From: Rodentolepis nana
Taxonomy: Eukaryota; Platyhelminthes; Cestoda; Cyclophyllidea; Hymenolepididae
Reading direction: 5' to 3'
Length of the DNA stretch: 64,000 nucleotides
Assembly: GCA_900617975.1 (NCBI GenBank)
Contig: UZAE01000008.1
Coordinates: 1-64,000 of the forward strand
Shown: in pieces, positions 39,401 to 47,889 of the stretch
Layout of the letters: every line of letters begins with the position of its first letter
Numbering within the stretch: the first letter of the stretch is position 1
The notes under the pieces: generated by a model
The model's input: the letters and a program-made list of their open reading frames with translations, nothing else
The model's database searches: none
Told to the model about the DNA's origin: nothing
Made by a program: the position numbers and the translations under genes

Positions 39401-42400
39401 GCTATCTGATCGCTATTCCAACCAATCCACAGTCATCTTCCCCCCTAGAAGTCTTCGTCGCATGTTTGAGAGTGATTATACTCTCAACACTGGTGGTTAG
39501 TATTTCTACTTCGTTTTTTTTACGCGGTTCTTGCCATCTAACGTGCTAATTTTCTCCATTTCAGTAAATGAGCCTCTTGACTCCAGTTCTCAGATCTTCA
39601 CTCAACCATTGTCTTCTAACGTAAGAGTTGATTTCAATAAGGAATTATTTTGTTCTAGCTAATAAGTGTTCCAATGGGATAATCTTTGCTCGATATGACA
39701 CTAGTATTGAAGATAAACCTTTGAAACAATAATAATTTGTGCACTCATTAAAGGGATTGGGAATGGAATGGTCTCTAAGTTGAAAGGAATCATTCTTTAT
39801 TTGCCAATCCTGAAGTCTGATGGGATACTTTCTGCCACCCCTCCCTCCTTAGGTACTTTTGCCCACCATTGTAATATCGTCTACTGTTTGCAGACTATAG
39901 AGTGCCAAATCAGTAGCTTCTGTCGTAATCCTTAATCCATTCGATTTATATGTTTGCTCTCTTTTTCTTGCCTTTGAGTTCTGTTATCTCTCCATTTGCC
40001 CTTTTCAGATGGTTAACGATGCCTCTACGAAGCCCCGTCAGATTATTAGTCCAGACAGCGGTGTTGCCCAGACCCCTCTCGGAAGTAGCGGCAGTAGTGG
40101 AACTAGTTGCTATGGTGTTGCTATACCCTCTCGAGCAACCCATCTGGTGGGAAACTTCAGGGAGACCTCGGATTTCTCTCGTCCAAAATCTGCTACTGCC
40201 CAGACTGTAACTCATGATGCACCGACCATGGATGCAGAGCGAAAGCAATCGGACAGTGGTTTCTGGGCAACTGATAGCTATTCTGCCGCGCCGGCACCGC
40301 TCTACAAGGGTGCTAGCATCCCCTCAACACAATCTACCGAACATAGTGATGAAATCAATATCGATCCGAATGCTGGGTTAGTTTTGAATTGGTGTCAATA
40401 TAGGCCCCATCGTTAACAATAATGGGTATTCATTTCGGTTTTAGTTGACATTTTCATGTAAATCGGTATAACTGTATTTCATTGTTTGCGTTTTATGAAT
40501 GTGGAGTGTAGTTAGTTTTCTCATTGTTCTTTTTTTATTTATTTTCGTAGTTGCAATTGCTGTGCTTTGGTTGCTATTTGAGTTGTTGATCTTAGCTTTC
40601 CTTACTCCTTAGAGCATACAGCTTCTTCCTCATTCTATTCCACACAAAAAATGTTATATCTATTCAGACCATCCTTCATTGTTACTAAGAGTTAATGCAA
40701 GGTTCCGTTGATCTTGATGGAATACGTCTTGGCTAGATTGCGCATTCATATACTTCGTCACGTTGCAAGCCTATCTAGGCTAAATGAGCGCCGAGTATTT
40801 TCTCCTTTCGCAGATCCTATAATAATAATTCCGCACCGACATTATAAAGTACAAATAACGATTATCCTTCTTTGACAAGAGGACACCTGTGACCGTCTCT
40901 CAATATAGCACACGCTCCTCATGCTTCTATGTGATCATCACCTTGTTGTTGGTGGGATATATCACAAGAATTACCTCAAGTTGAAACTGAAATCATATAC
41001 GCAGCTCACTGACATATACTAGCACTCGTGTATTTTAGTTTGAAATTGCTAAAGTGTTGTTTTTCATTCTCCTTGTCACTATTTTTTTTTCTTCCTCTTT
41101 GCAGTCGTGCATCCAAGATGCTTCCCGACGAGGTAATGTCTCTGGAGGCGGACATTAAGCGTCTCCGTGAGGGTATTGCCCGACTCACGTCCTCCGCGTC
41201 TGTCTCTTCTGGTCCACTATATCGCGATAACGTCGCAAATTCAGTTTCATCTTCGTCAACTTGCGAAGAGCAGCCAAGAAGGTGAGTAGCATTGCTAGCA
41301 ACTATGAATATGGTGCTGTTTTTTCTCTCTCGCTATACAATGCACAAACTAGACTATTTCTGGTCTTCTTACTACTGTCATTTCGGCTGCTTAGAGCTCC
41401 ATTTGAATATGACCTTCGCGACGGTTTGTTCTACTAATTTCTTTTCCAATACTCTGGTTGTCTGCAAGACATTAAAACTTCGAAAATTGAGGGCAAATCT
41501 TTGCGTCATGGAGTTATGACTTTATTGCTTGTTTGCTCAGAACTGAAGTTTTTTTCAAATTTGAAAGTGTATTTCGAGCATATGATGTCATTGTTTTTTT
41601 TCTTTAAGTTTTCACACTTGGAGAACATAGAATTTTGTCGTTATGGTGATAAGGCTTCGATAATGACTTGTTTCTTTGTTGTACCTTTTTGGCGGAACTG
41701 TTTGGTACTAGCGCTTTATTGTCTTCTCCTCTGTAGGAAAAGCTCTCGCAGACAAACTCTGGGCAGTAATAGAAAGTCCAACACCATGGGTTCTTCAGCG
41801 GCAAGGCTCTCCTCCCTCACTCGCCGTCGACCCCGTCTTCCAAATTCATCATCCAGTTCTTCAGACGATGATGGAAGAGGAACGACATTCTCTCCGTATG
41901 CCACCCGTCCTCGTTACCCTCATTCATCTCGTAGCCGCAATCGCCGGTCACTAAACCCCAGCTCTCCACCACTCGAAGTGATTGGCTCTTGCATAGATCC
42001 CCAGCCGCGAAACCCTCTTCCTGCACAAACCCGTGTCTATCGTCGCAATTCCTCCACCTCGCGTGGACATGATGAGCTCTCCTCTGTGAGCCACAGACGC
42101 AGTCATAGCACTACAGGGCGATCTAGGAGTTATTATCATCCTTGTGGAAGTTGTGGGGGAAGCGGTTATAATATCAACGTAATTGGGCGGGAACCAGAAG
42201 GCGAATTCGCTTACGAACCGCCTCTCCACAATCATTCTATCAGGTTCGCTTACTTTGAATGAAAATTTTCTCTCTTTTTCACTTCTATGTCTAATAAGAT
42301 GTGGTTGTCTAGTTGTGCAATGTCAGTTCCTGTAATACACTTGAAAGAGTGAGTTCCTTAGTGTGTCATTCGCTGTCTTTTGAATATCGCCGTTTTTAGA

Positions 42401-45212
42401 TATACAAATACATTTTATTTGGCTCTATCTACCTTTCATGTAGACTAATAATACTAATAATAATTTAAGCACTATTTATTGTGTCAATTTGTATAGCGAT
42501 ACATATACGATGCCGACTCGAGTGATCTACGAGTATAGCAGGTGAGTGTTTGTGATCTAACATGACTTGATGTTTTTTATTCGTTGCATGGTTTCGCTCG
42601 CTAGTTTATCGTACCATTTTACTGCTGCTCGACTACTGAATTGAGTTTCAGTAGGTTGAATTAATGAAATATTCCTTTTGGGCTCTTTTAGACAAGGACC
42701 TGTGATTCGATTGCCGAATCACGATTACAGTGGGTGGACTGAAAGAGTCTATGGAATGAAGGAGGTTTATGGTTCATCGGTTTCACCGCAAACTGGTCGG
42801 GCTTACAATACTATTGGGCATCAACCTTCAACCAATTTGAGGTAAGTGGAATTAACTGTTTTTATTAAACCTCTTAAACCATTAAATTGATATATGGGTT
42901 AGATACATCTTGGGTAAGGCTTTCTGCTGCTTCTGAGGTTGCCGTTCGTTGTCAATAATCAGAACAAATCGTAATTGAAATACGAGTCGGATTGCTGTAT
43001 GCATAATATGTTGAAATGGTGGGGGGATATGATTTTGAACTTTAAAAGCTTGAAATCTGAAAGGCAAGGATTTCTTGATATAAACTAAGAATTGCCCTCT
43101 TGCAATGAAATACTTGAATCCTTTGGTTCTTTTCGGTCTTGGTTCGAAGCTGGAAGGCAGGGAATAACGATGTCTGTCGTTTATTAATCTGATGCTTTTT
43201 TTTAATATTCACGTATTCCAAAATCACTTTGTCAGCTTAAAAATTCTAAGCTTAAAACTGGCAACGATTTCCGAAATTCGAGTTATAGACTTTATCGTTA
43301 TTACCTATGAAAAAAACAGATGTTTTGCAACTTTCGTTCCTACAAAGGTATCTTCAGGGCTTCTTAATTCATCTTTTCTTTCATGAAACCAACTTCCTTC
43401 TCCCAGTTCTTGTTGTTTTAAAGTTAGAATTCATCCACCGTCAGAGAATCCTTAGATGGGAATGCTAACAGTTAGATGTAAAAGTACTTTTCTTTTTATG
43501 CCGACTATGCTCTTCTGATTCTAATAGGATAGCAAATGTCGGGGTTACCAATTTGTAAGACATCACTTTAGCCTTATAGTAATTATATGGCACTAATAAC
43601 ATACGCTAGCTTTTTATGGCAAAATTTAAACGTGTTGTATATTGCTGCTGGGTGCAAATTCATTGGCTAGCGATTTGCAGCCAGATCACCAGGTTACACA
43701 ACAAAAAGAATGCAGTGTGGGAGTGCCGATGCCGCAGACACGTCTGCGTTTAGGTTTAAGGTGATCAATCGGTCGTTTAAGATGAGTGGTAGACCCTGTT
43801 CTTATCCACACATCTCCAGAGGTCACGGCAAATCATTGCAACTTGCAAGTATTCTTATTGCGATTTGTATCGGATATTTGTTAAATAGTATATTGAATAG
43901 ACTTAAGAGAATTTTTTTGCTTTTCAGACAAAACTGGTTAAATCCTAATCAGCCCGCATGGGATGTAGCTGGTCGACAGTCTGGTATGATGCCCGCTACA
44001 TCCTCGCCGATCACTCATCAGAAATCTACCCGAAAGACGCGCCAGTACATGCCTTCTGTTGGGTCGAACAGTCTCTTCTATCATCACAGTCAACTGGAAG
44101 ATACGCTTTCTTCGGGATCTGATGATATGGAGGCACCCCAGAGGGATGTTGCCGTTCTCCCTTCGTCAAAATCCTTCCGCAATAATTCGAGTCGAAATAG
44201 GCGCAGGAGTGAATATCGGCCCATGGTAAGACTTAACTGAATTTTCTAATATCACCTTTAACTAATTATCTCTTGCGATTTTTGCTTTATGATAGCAACC
44301 TGTTTAGGAGTTCGCTCTGATGTGAAACTCCTACTTTGTCTGAATTAAGCGGTACGGTTGCCTACCGTCACCACCACCCTTTGCTACCCTATGAGAGCTG
44401 ATCTTGTGGACTCTGTGTGAGCAGGTTGATACGTTGGCTAGTGATTTGTTTGTCCGTCCGACTCCCATCATTTAAATGCACATATCGTTTTGTCCACAAC
44501 ACTTTTTTTTATTTGTACTGCTCTGTCATCGAGTTTGTAATTGTACTTCAACCTGAGGACTCGACGTTGAAGTTTCCCTACTTTCCTCTTGAAGCGTCTA
44601 TTTGGCATCTGTGCGGAGTTTAGCTTCCATGTGCAGCTCTCTTTCTGAAGCACTTGTCCATTTATAGTTGTGTTGCAACAGGTTTTTTCTCTTTTGCTCA
44701 AATTATTGCAAAATTTTGCACTTGACTCATTTTAAATATGTCACACGAAGCTAAGAGATTATTTATGATGGGTTTGATCCCTTTTCTATCTTTATTTCCA
44801 CGAAAGCCAGCCTTATTTCCACATTGATGTCAAATTTGCGATAGCATTGTCATTACATTTTAAGACCGTAATTTGTCTGTGTAATCTGTTCAATCTCCCC
44901 TCCTCTCCAGCACTATCTACATGTTGAATCTAATCTTCTTTCTTTTGGCCTTAGTCCACCGAACAGGGTGGTTTCTCATCCCCAACAAACCCAAGTATTG
45001 ATGCCTTTTCAACAGCTCGATCAGTCACTCAGATGGCCCACCAGCTGAATAACAAGCTCTCGCGTCACTCGGAGTGTCGGGAAAATGCGCCTCATCAACA
45101 GCGATCTTTTCAGCAACTGCCGTCGTCTTCCGTCCGACATAGTAGCCGTTCGCGCCTTCAGAGTAATGGAAGCTATTTGACCACGACGTTGGATGATGAC
45201 AACGACTTTTAA
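21311..45212 (+). CDS. AKNA: AKNA-like centrosomal/microtubule-organising protein, 19 exons
   Basis: In vertebrates AKNA sits on centriole subdistal appendages and promotes microtubule nucleation. Exons: 21311-21472, 21554-21616, 22049-22246, 26333-26418 (or 30768-30814), 30980-31076, 33320-33741, 36204-36313, 37345-37575, 37751-38062, 39213-39316, 39390-39495, 39565-39620, 40009-40376, 41105-41281, 41737-42243, 42497-42541, 42692-42841, 43928-44225, 44955-45212. From ATG 21320 they give 1,246 aa (1,233 with the other exon). The best family signal is KLRELQNQLNQ, then QQEDYIQQLQHYYDNLLAKH and AAAEMTIDHFRF (aa 187-232), like the AKNA-domain core YAEAENTIDQLRL. A second coiled segment, DEVMSLEADIKRLREGIARL, is near aa 778. 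The rest is Ser/Arg/Pro-rich and probably disordered. Splicing is solid; the family name is less sure. Another coiled-coil centrosomal protein is the alternative. Confidence 0.7.
21554..21616 (+). CDS. AKNA: AKNA-like exon 2
   Basis: Twenty-one codons, KSDISNGEENNRSIVSGSAN plus Glu, between TTTCCTTTCAG and GTAAAA. Phase 0 to 0; the preceding intron is only 81 nt. Confidence 0.7.
22049..22246 (+). CDS. AKNA: AKNA-like exon 3
   Basis: Sixty-six codons from EYESDSFEVLRPPNARPLPI through APDCQQSQN, between TTCTCTTAG and GTGAGT. Phase 0 to 0. Contains an amphipathic IETYDLIIDEMKSNGVQW segment. Confidence 0.75.
23325..23531. repeat. Long inverted repeat, 74-bp arms, 59-bp loop
   Basis: Left arm 23325-23398 (TTGAACGCAATAAAACGAGC...) is the reverse complement of right arm 23458-23531 with about ten mismatches. 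Similarity stops sharply at both ends. Could be a MITE with long terminal inverted repeats or a hairpin in the AKNA-like pre-mRNA. No clear target-site duplication flanks it. Confidence 0.92.
24212..24281 (+). repeat. tRNA-like sequence (tRNA pseudogene or head of a tRNA-derived SINE)
   Basis: Contains a good A box, TGGTGTAGTGG (24219-24229), and a B-box-like GGGTCGAGGTT (24263-24273) at tRNA-like spacing. The T-arm and anticodon stem do not pair well and the acceptor ends do not match, so it is not a working tRNA. Confidence 0.55.
26219..26235. repeat. GA microsatellite
   Basis: (GA)8 just upstream of AKNA-like exon 4a. A pyrimidine-rich stretch follows, as expected before an acceptor. Confidence 0.9.
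26333..26418 (+). CDS. AKNA: AKNA-like exon 4a (alternative to 4b)
   Basis: Starts ALTPTKSSSLFSTNGIENAN after TTCTACTTTAG and ends before GTAAGT. Open only when read from phase 0; ends in phase 2, matching exon 5. Exon 4b has the same phases, so using both would shift the frame. Confidence 0.65.
26419..30767 (+). other. AKNA-like intronic region between exons 4a and 4b
   Basis: About 4.3 kb with a G-rich tract at 27525-27547 and a second G9 run at 28342-28350. A 97-codon open stretch at 28762-29055 has no splice or family support. Nothing else recognised. Confidence 0.6.
27525..27547 (+). repeat. G-rich tract, G-quadruplex-forming pattern
   Basis: GGGTGGGGGA followed by G10 and TGG, on the coding strand, so it is present in the AKNA-like pre-mRNA. 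Confidence 0.85.
30768..30814 (+). CDS. AKNA: AKNA-like exon 4b (alternative, 47 nt)
   Basis: Flanked by TTTTACTCTTGCAG and GTAAGT. Reads KCFKPPIPFPLRESM plus two bases, open only from phase 0, ending in phase 2. It fits exon 3 to 4b to 5, skipping 4a. Strong splice sites; no homology support. Confidence 0.5.
30980..31076 (+). CDS. AKNA: AKNA-like exon 5
   Basis: Thirty-two codons plus a split first codon: TTTVQKPSSGANDQSAAENE then RKLRELQNQLNQ, the start of a coiled coil. Acceptor TTTTCTTCTAG, donor GTATAT. Confidence 0.8.
33320..33741 (+). CDS. AKNA: AKNA-like exon 6, AKNA-domain core
   Basis: Starts EKATRKQQEDYIQQLQHYYD and continues NLLAKHAAAEMTIDHFRF, the AKNA-like motif. Then a Ser/Thr/Pro-rich stretch to PLEV. 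Acceptor TTAATTGTAG, donor GTAAGT. Confidence 0.85.
33742..36203 (+). other. AKNA-like intron 6, 2.5 kb
   Basis: No coding, RNA or mobile feature recognised. A GGAGGAGGCGGAGGAGGAGG purine patch lies near 34638. Confidence 0.6.
36204..36313 (+). CDS. AKNA: AKNA-like exon 7
   Basis: Reads PDQQQCNGSAPFGPVDGVNE and DSSYRNTNPSLNNSR after CACATTCTAG, before GTAAGC. Phase 2 in, phase 1 out, fitting both neighbours. Confidence 0.75.
37345..37575 (+). CDS. AKNA: AKNA-like exon 8, coiled-coil
   Basis: Contains SLESQLTSSLDALHDKLKAI and LAAIKSELEDLSRRYQAGLY, heptad-rich and probably coiled-coil. Acceptor TTTCTTTTAG, donor GTAAGT; phase 1 to 1. Confidence 0.83.
37751..38062 (+). CDS. AKNA: AKNA-like exon 9
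   Basis: Begins FDGNTVVGSRLNQLIQLLER, then a Ser/Thr-rich linker ending SSSAPTSTG. Acceptor TTTGGCAG, donor GTAAGT. Confidence 0.83.
39213..39316 (+). CDS. AKNA: AKNA-like exon 10
   Basis: LESAESFFVRLLARYNKLKI then TPGHSKDMESLMQ, a helical block unlike the low-complexity linkers around it. Acceptor TTTTTATAG, donor GTGTGT. Confidence 0.83.
39390..39495 (+). CDS. AKNA: AKNA-like exon 11
   Basis: RMLQLSDRYSNQSTVIFPPR then SLRRMFESDYTLNTG. Follows a 73-nt intron; donor GTTAGT. Confidence 0.78.
39565..39620 (+). CDS. AKNA: AKNA-like exon 12 (56 nt)
   Basis: NEPLDSSSQIFTQPLSSN between TCCATTTCAG and GTAAGA. Phase 1 in, 0 out. Confidence 0.75.
40009..40376 (+). CDS. AKNA: AKNA-like exon 13
   Basis: Starts MVNDASTKPRQIISPDSGVA and ends EINIDPNAG. 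Low-complexity Ser/Thr/Ala region. Acceptor CCCTTTTCAG, donor GTTAGT. Confidence 0.8.
41105..41281 (+). CDS. AKNA: AKNA-like exon 14, second coiled segment
   Basis: ASKMLPDEVMSLEADIKRLR then EGIARLTSSASVSSG. The DEV-SLE-DI-LR pattern resembles the AKNA C-terminal half. Acceptor CTTTGCAG, donor GTGAGT. Confidence 0.83.
41737..42243 (+). CDS. AKNA: AKNA-like exon 15, Arg/Ser-rich
   Basis: 168 codons rich in Arg and Ser (RLSSLTRRRPRLPNSSSSSS, RSHSTTGRSRSYY), with a CGSCGGSG patch near the end. Probably disordered and basic. Acceptor CCTCTGTAG, donor GTTCGC (weak). Confidence 0.8.
42497..42541 (+). CDS. AKNA: AKNA-like exon 16 (45 nt)
   Basis: DTYTMPTRVIYEYS flanked by ATTTGTATAG and GTGAGT. 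Phase 2 in and out, so it could be skipped without a frameshift. Confidence 0.7.
42692..42841 (+). CDS. AKNA: AKNA-like exon 17
   Basis: QGPVIRLPNHDYSGWTERVY then GMKEVYGSSVSPQTG, ending QPSTNL. Length is a multiple of three, phase 2 to 2. Donor GTAAGT. Confidence 0.78.
43928..44225 (+). CDS. AKNA: AKNA-like exon 18
   Basis: QNWLNPNQPAWDVAGRQSGM start, RNNSSRNRRRSEYRPM end. Acceptor TTGCTTTTCAG, donor GTAAGA. The frame stays open about 220 nt upstream of the acceptor, so an alternative first exon is conceivable. Confidence 0.8.
44955..45212 (+). CDS. AKNA: AKNA-like exon 19 (stop)
   Basis: STEQGGFSSPTNPSIDAFST start; acidic end LTTTLDDDNDF and TAA at 45210-45212. Acceptor TTTTGGCCTTAG. Confidence 0.83.
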   Translation, partial: STEQGGFSSPTNPSIDAFSTARSVTQMAHQLNNKLSRHSECRENAPHQQRSFQQLPSSSVRHSSRSRLQSNGSYLTTTLDDDNDF

Positions 45213-45432
45213 CAAATTTTATACCCCTTACATGGCGCTCATTCCTGAGTAATGCCATTAATTATTACAAATCATATCTGAATCTTAAATATCTATACGA
45301 ACACTTCCTCTCTCCCTCATCACCTTTTCTTTGTATTGTATTTATTGACTATATCACGGAAAGGGCTCTTCTCTTTTTTTCCTTTGTTGGCAATCATGAA
45401 TTGGAATTTTGCATATTATGGGTTGTTTCTTC

Positions 45433-45438
45433 AATAAA
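45433..45438 (+). promoter_or_regulatory. Polyadenylation signal of the AKNA-like gene
   Basis: AATAAA 221 nt after the stop codon, with a T-rich stretch before it and GT-rich sequence after. Confidence 0.7.
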
Positions 45439-45439
45439 C

Positions 45440-46294
45440 AGTTGGTTATTTGTTAAATGGACTCTTGCAGTGTTTCCTTTCGACTGGCAAGTTAATACTA
45501 CTTAGTAATAGTTTGATTATAACTAATACAATTAAATTACTTATCCCTAGTAAAAATTATGAGTAGCTCTTTTCGAGGTCCGATGGAAAGCTAAAGGGGA
45601 CCTAAAGTGGGTCCAATCCCGAGTTAGGCTTGAACTATTTATGCGAAAGCCTTTGCCGGGTTACAAGACTACAGATCCCGGTTGGAGAACAGAGAGGGAG
45701 GAAGGTGTAGAAAGGGGAATTGGAAAGGAAAAGGATGACGTCATTGCTGAGCGAAGACAATGAAGTCGGCCGGGTTGCGCGTTCTTTGTTCATTAATGAG
45801 AGCTTGGCAGTTGGGGCGGAGGTGAGCAAAGCATGGAAACTAGGCCGGCCTTTGTATCAGGATACCCAGTCACCGCAGTGCAGATGTTGCCGAAATAAGG
45901 CACTTATCTATATGGCTATGGAACATAAACGGCGGTAGTAAGTACCAAGAGGCGTAAAGGTTATGAATTGTGAATCCTGGTGAGAATTTGTCTCATGTGG
46001 GATGCCGTCTCTGCTAGCTATCGATTGGTTCATTCTCCACTTGTGTTTCCCCATTGGTTACCAAGTTAGCCTAATTCCCACTGCTCAAACAGCAATGTGT
46101 ATGGTGACTTGCAGTATGGCCATATCCCTTTTTGACTACATTACGGCCACCACTTCCTGTCATTTACAGTCACTTAGACCACTTTCTCCAGGCGGGAATG
46201 AATTCGAAAAATGACATCTAGAAAATCGTATTTTAATACACCGAAATAAAGATTGAATACTTTGGAGTTCAGGGTAATTGAAATTGTCCTATTG
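45440..46294. other. Intergenic, between AKNA-like 3' end and SINE copy 8
   Basis: No gene recognised. Contains a 72-codon plus-strand open stretch (45720-45938) and a TGACGTCA palindrome at 45736-45743, neither with further support. Confidence 0.5.
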
Positions 46295-46305
46295 ATGTTA
46301 AGATC

Positions 46306-46617
46306 GATGGGGTGCGCGATAGACTTACCTCCACGTGGTGAACCCTGTATACTCGTACGGCAAAAAAAGTCTTTAAACCGGCAGTTGACTTCAAATTCTT
46401 ATGACTCGACTGTATGTCAGATTCGACCACTAACACAGTGCTCACCTTACCTTCTCTACCTTTGTGTCTGTCTCTTCTACATCTGTGAATCAATCTTCTG
46501 TTCCCTCCGCCCTCGACTTTTGTGACTTCGTCTGTTCCTCTCCTCTGTGAAGTCCGAAGTCAACTAAAGGGCTACTGATAACTATCATAAAGACTCCCAT
46601 TAATTATAAATAAATTA
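46306..46617 (+). mobile_element. SINE-like repeat, copy 8
   Basis: Head GGGGTGCGCGATAGACTTAC with CACGTG kept; tail TTATAAATAAATTA. Flanks are the imperfect duplication ATGTTAAGATC / ATGCTAAGGTC (46295-46305, 46618-46628), suggesting an older insertion. Confidence 0.88.
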
Positions 46618-46779
46618 ATGCTAAGGTCAGTAAATTAAGCATGCATAAATGGAACAGGAATTGTACGAGGAATACTTATGACAAAGAGCACTATCAAGCT
46701 TCAAAGTTCAAAACAATAGCCTCCACCAACATCCTCATTCAAGACATTAATACCATGCGTTCCGTAGGCAAATTAGTGT

Positions 46780-47345
46780 AATTCGCATTGAGTTTACCTA
46801 GGGTGATCTCTGTTAATACTGATTTTAGCCTTGCTTCTCCTGACTGTCAAAATGTAGAATGTATTCAAATGATACGACCAACCATCTACTTTTCCCATAA
46901 GCTCCCTACATCATGGACGAAAATTTGCTCAGAAATTTTGGAGACCAAATATTGGATTAGGAACTGTAGAACGATGGTGTAGGAGACAATTGTGACCTGC
47001 CAGACTTGTTTGGCTAGCAACCACGTCAGCCAGTTCGGAAGTAACTGCAGCCAAACATGGGCGAAAGGTGAGCCAGTAAGAGGCTACCACCTTGAATGAA
47101 CTCTACTTACAAACTCCCACTTACAAACAATCTTTCTCATGGTTCAAAATGGCTAATTCTCAAATCATTGCGTTGACAGGCCAGATTCGAACTAACTCAA
47201 CTGATTGCATTTACTTAGAAACATCTCGGCATATTCTTTCACAAGGAACCTCTCCGACTTAACCGCCCCCCAAAACACACGCTACCCTTAGTCATTACAA
47301 CGATGAAGCAATTGAATGGTTGGCGCATTAAGAAAACAACATGAT
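46780..47345 (+). pseudogene. Possible retroelement integrase remnant
   Basis: Stop-interrupted plus-strand reading includes ILETKYWIRNCRTMV, then after a stop ETIVTCQTCLASN, resembling the zinc-binding linker of LTR-retrotransposon integrases (W-x-C-x2-C-x). LQTIFLMVQNG and VGALRKQHD follow at suitable spacing. Very decayed; weak evidence. Confidence 0.25.
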
Positions 47346-47367
47346 TAATCTGAAAATAAAGTCCCTT

Positions 47368-47373
47368 TTTATT
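47368..47373 (-). promoter_or_regulatory. Polyadenylation signal of ERGIC2
   Basis: AATAAA on the minus strand 208 nt past the ERGIC2 stop codon. Confidence 0.6.
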
Positions 47374-47580
47374 ACCTTCCAATCAATGATCATATAAAAT
47401 GTATGGGAATGTTACAGTCATAAGAATATCATACGTCATAAAGTTTGCGCACCCTAAATACTCAGAGCAAGGATACAAAGAAAGAGCAATTCAAAAGTGA
47501 TTTTTCACCAACTAAGTCGGGGTGGATCGACTTTGAAATAGAATAGGAAGAAGTAAAAAAAGAAAACGGGGAAATCGATC

Positions 47581-47889
47581 TCAAAACCCTTCGAATTCAG
47601 GGATAAGAGGAGCAGACGCTTCAAGTCCAGGAGTGGCTGATCGCGGGCTAAAGCCATCTCGAAGTGACCAACAAAAGGCGATAACAGCTCGCAATAGGAG
47701 GCAGATAAGATTTCCAGTGGCAAACACGCCCCCCACAATGGCTGAAAGACGTAAAAGAAGTCGGACTATGGAACCACTTCCCCCGCCTCCCGCCAGAGCT
47801 TCCACTTCAACTCGAACTGGAAAGGTGTCGTACCGAAAGAAAATGCCAGGAACACCTTGGCCTTGATTGTTTTGGCTAATCGAGCGCGC
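47581..47889 (-). CDS. ERGIC2: ERGIC2 exon 9, second membrane span and stop
   Basis: ARSISQNNQGQGVPGIFFRY, then a Gly/Ser insert, the span VRLLLRLSAIVGGVFATGNL, and the cytosolic tail ending EFEGF-stop. The intron before it is 1,073 nt. Confidence 0.93.
   Translation of the reverse strand, partial: ARSISQNNQGQGVPGIFFRYDTFPVRVEVEALAGGGGSGSIVRLLLRLSAIVGGVFATGNLICLLLRAVIAFCWSLRDGFSPRSATPGLEASAPLIPEFEGF

Noticed and set aside
41716..42235. Several minus-strand open frames
   Set aside because: Shadows of AKNA-like exon 15, whose biased Arg/Ser codons keep other frames open.
43710..43927. Open frame upstream of AKNA-like exon 18 with a hydrophobic segment
   Set aside because: A clear TTGCTTTTCAG acceptor at 43927 and exact phase with exon 17 mark this as intron. 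The frame is open by chance unless an alternative first exon is shown.
7400..45743. TGACGTCA (CRE) palindromes at 7400, 29428 and 45736
   Set aside because: About one is expected by chance in 64 kb and none is near a start, so I do not call them sites.
47633..47866. Plus-strand 77-codon open frame rich in Arg and Pro
   Set aside because: It is the antisense of ERGIC2 exon 9, which has strong homology.
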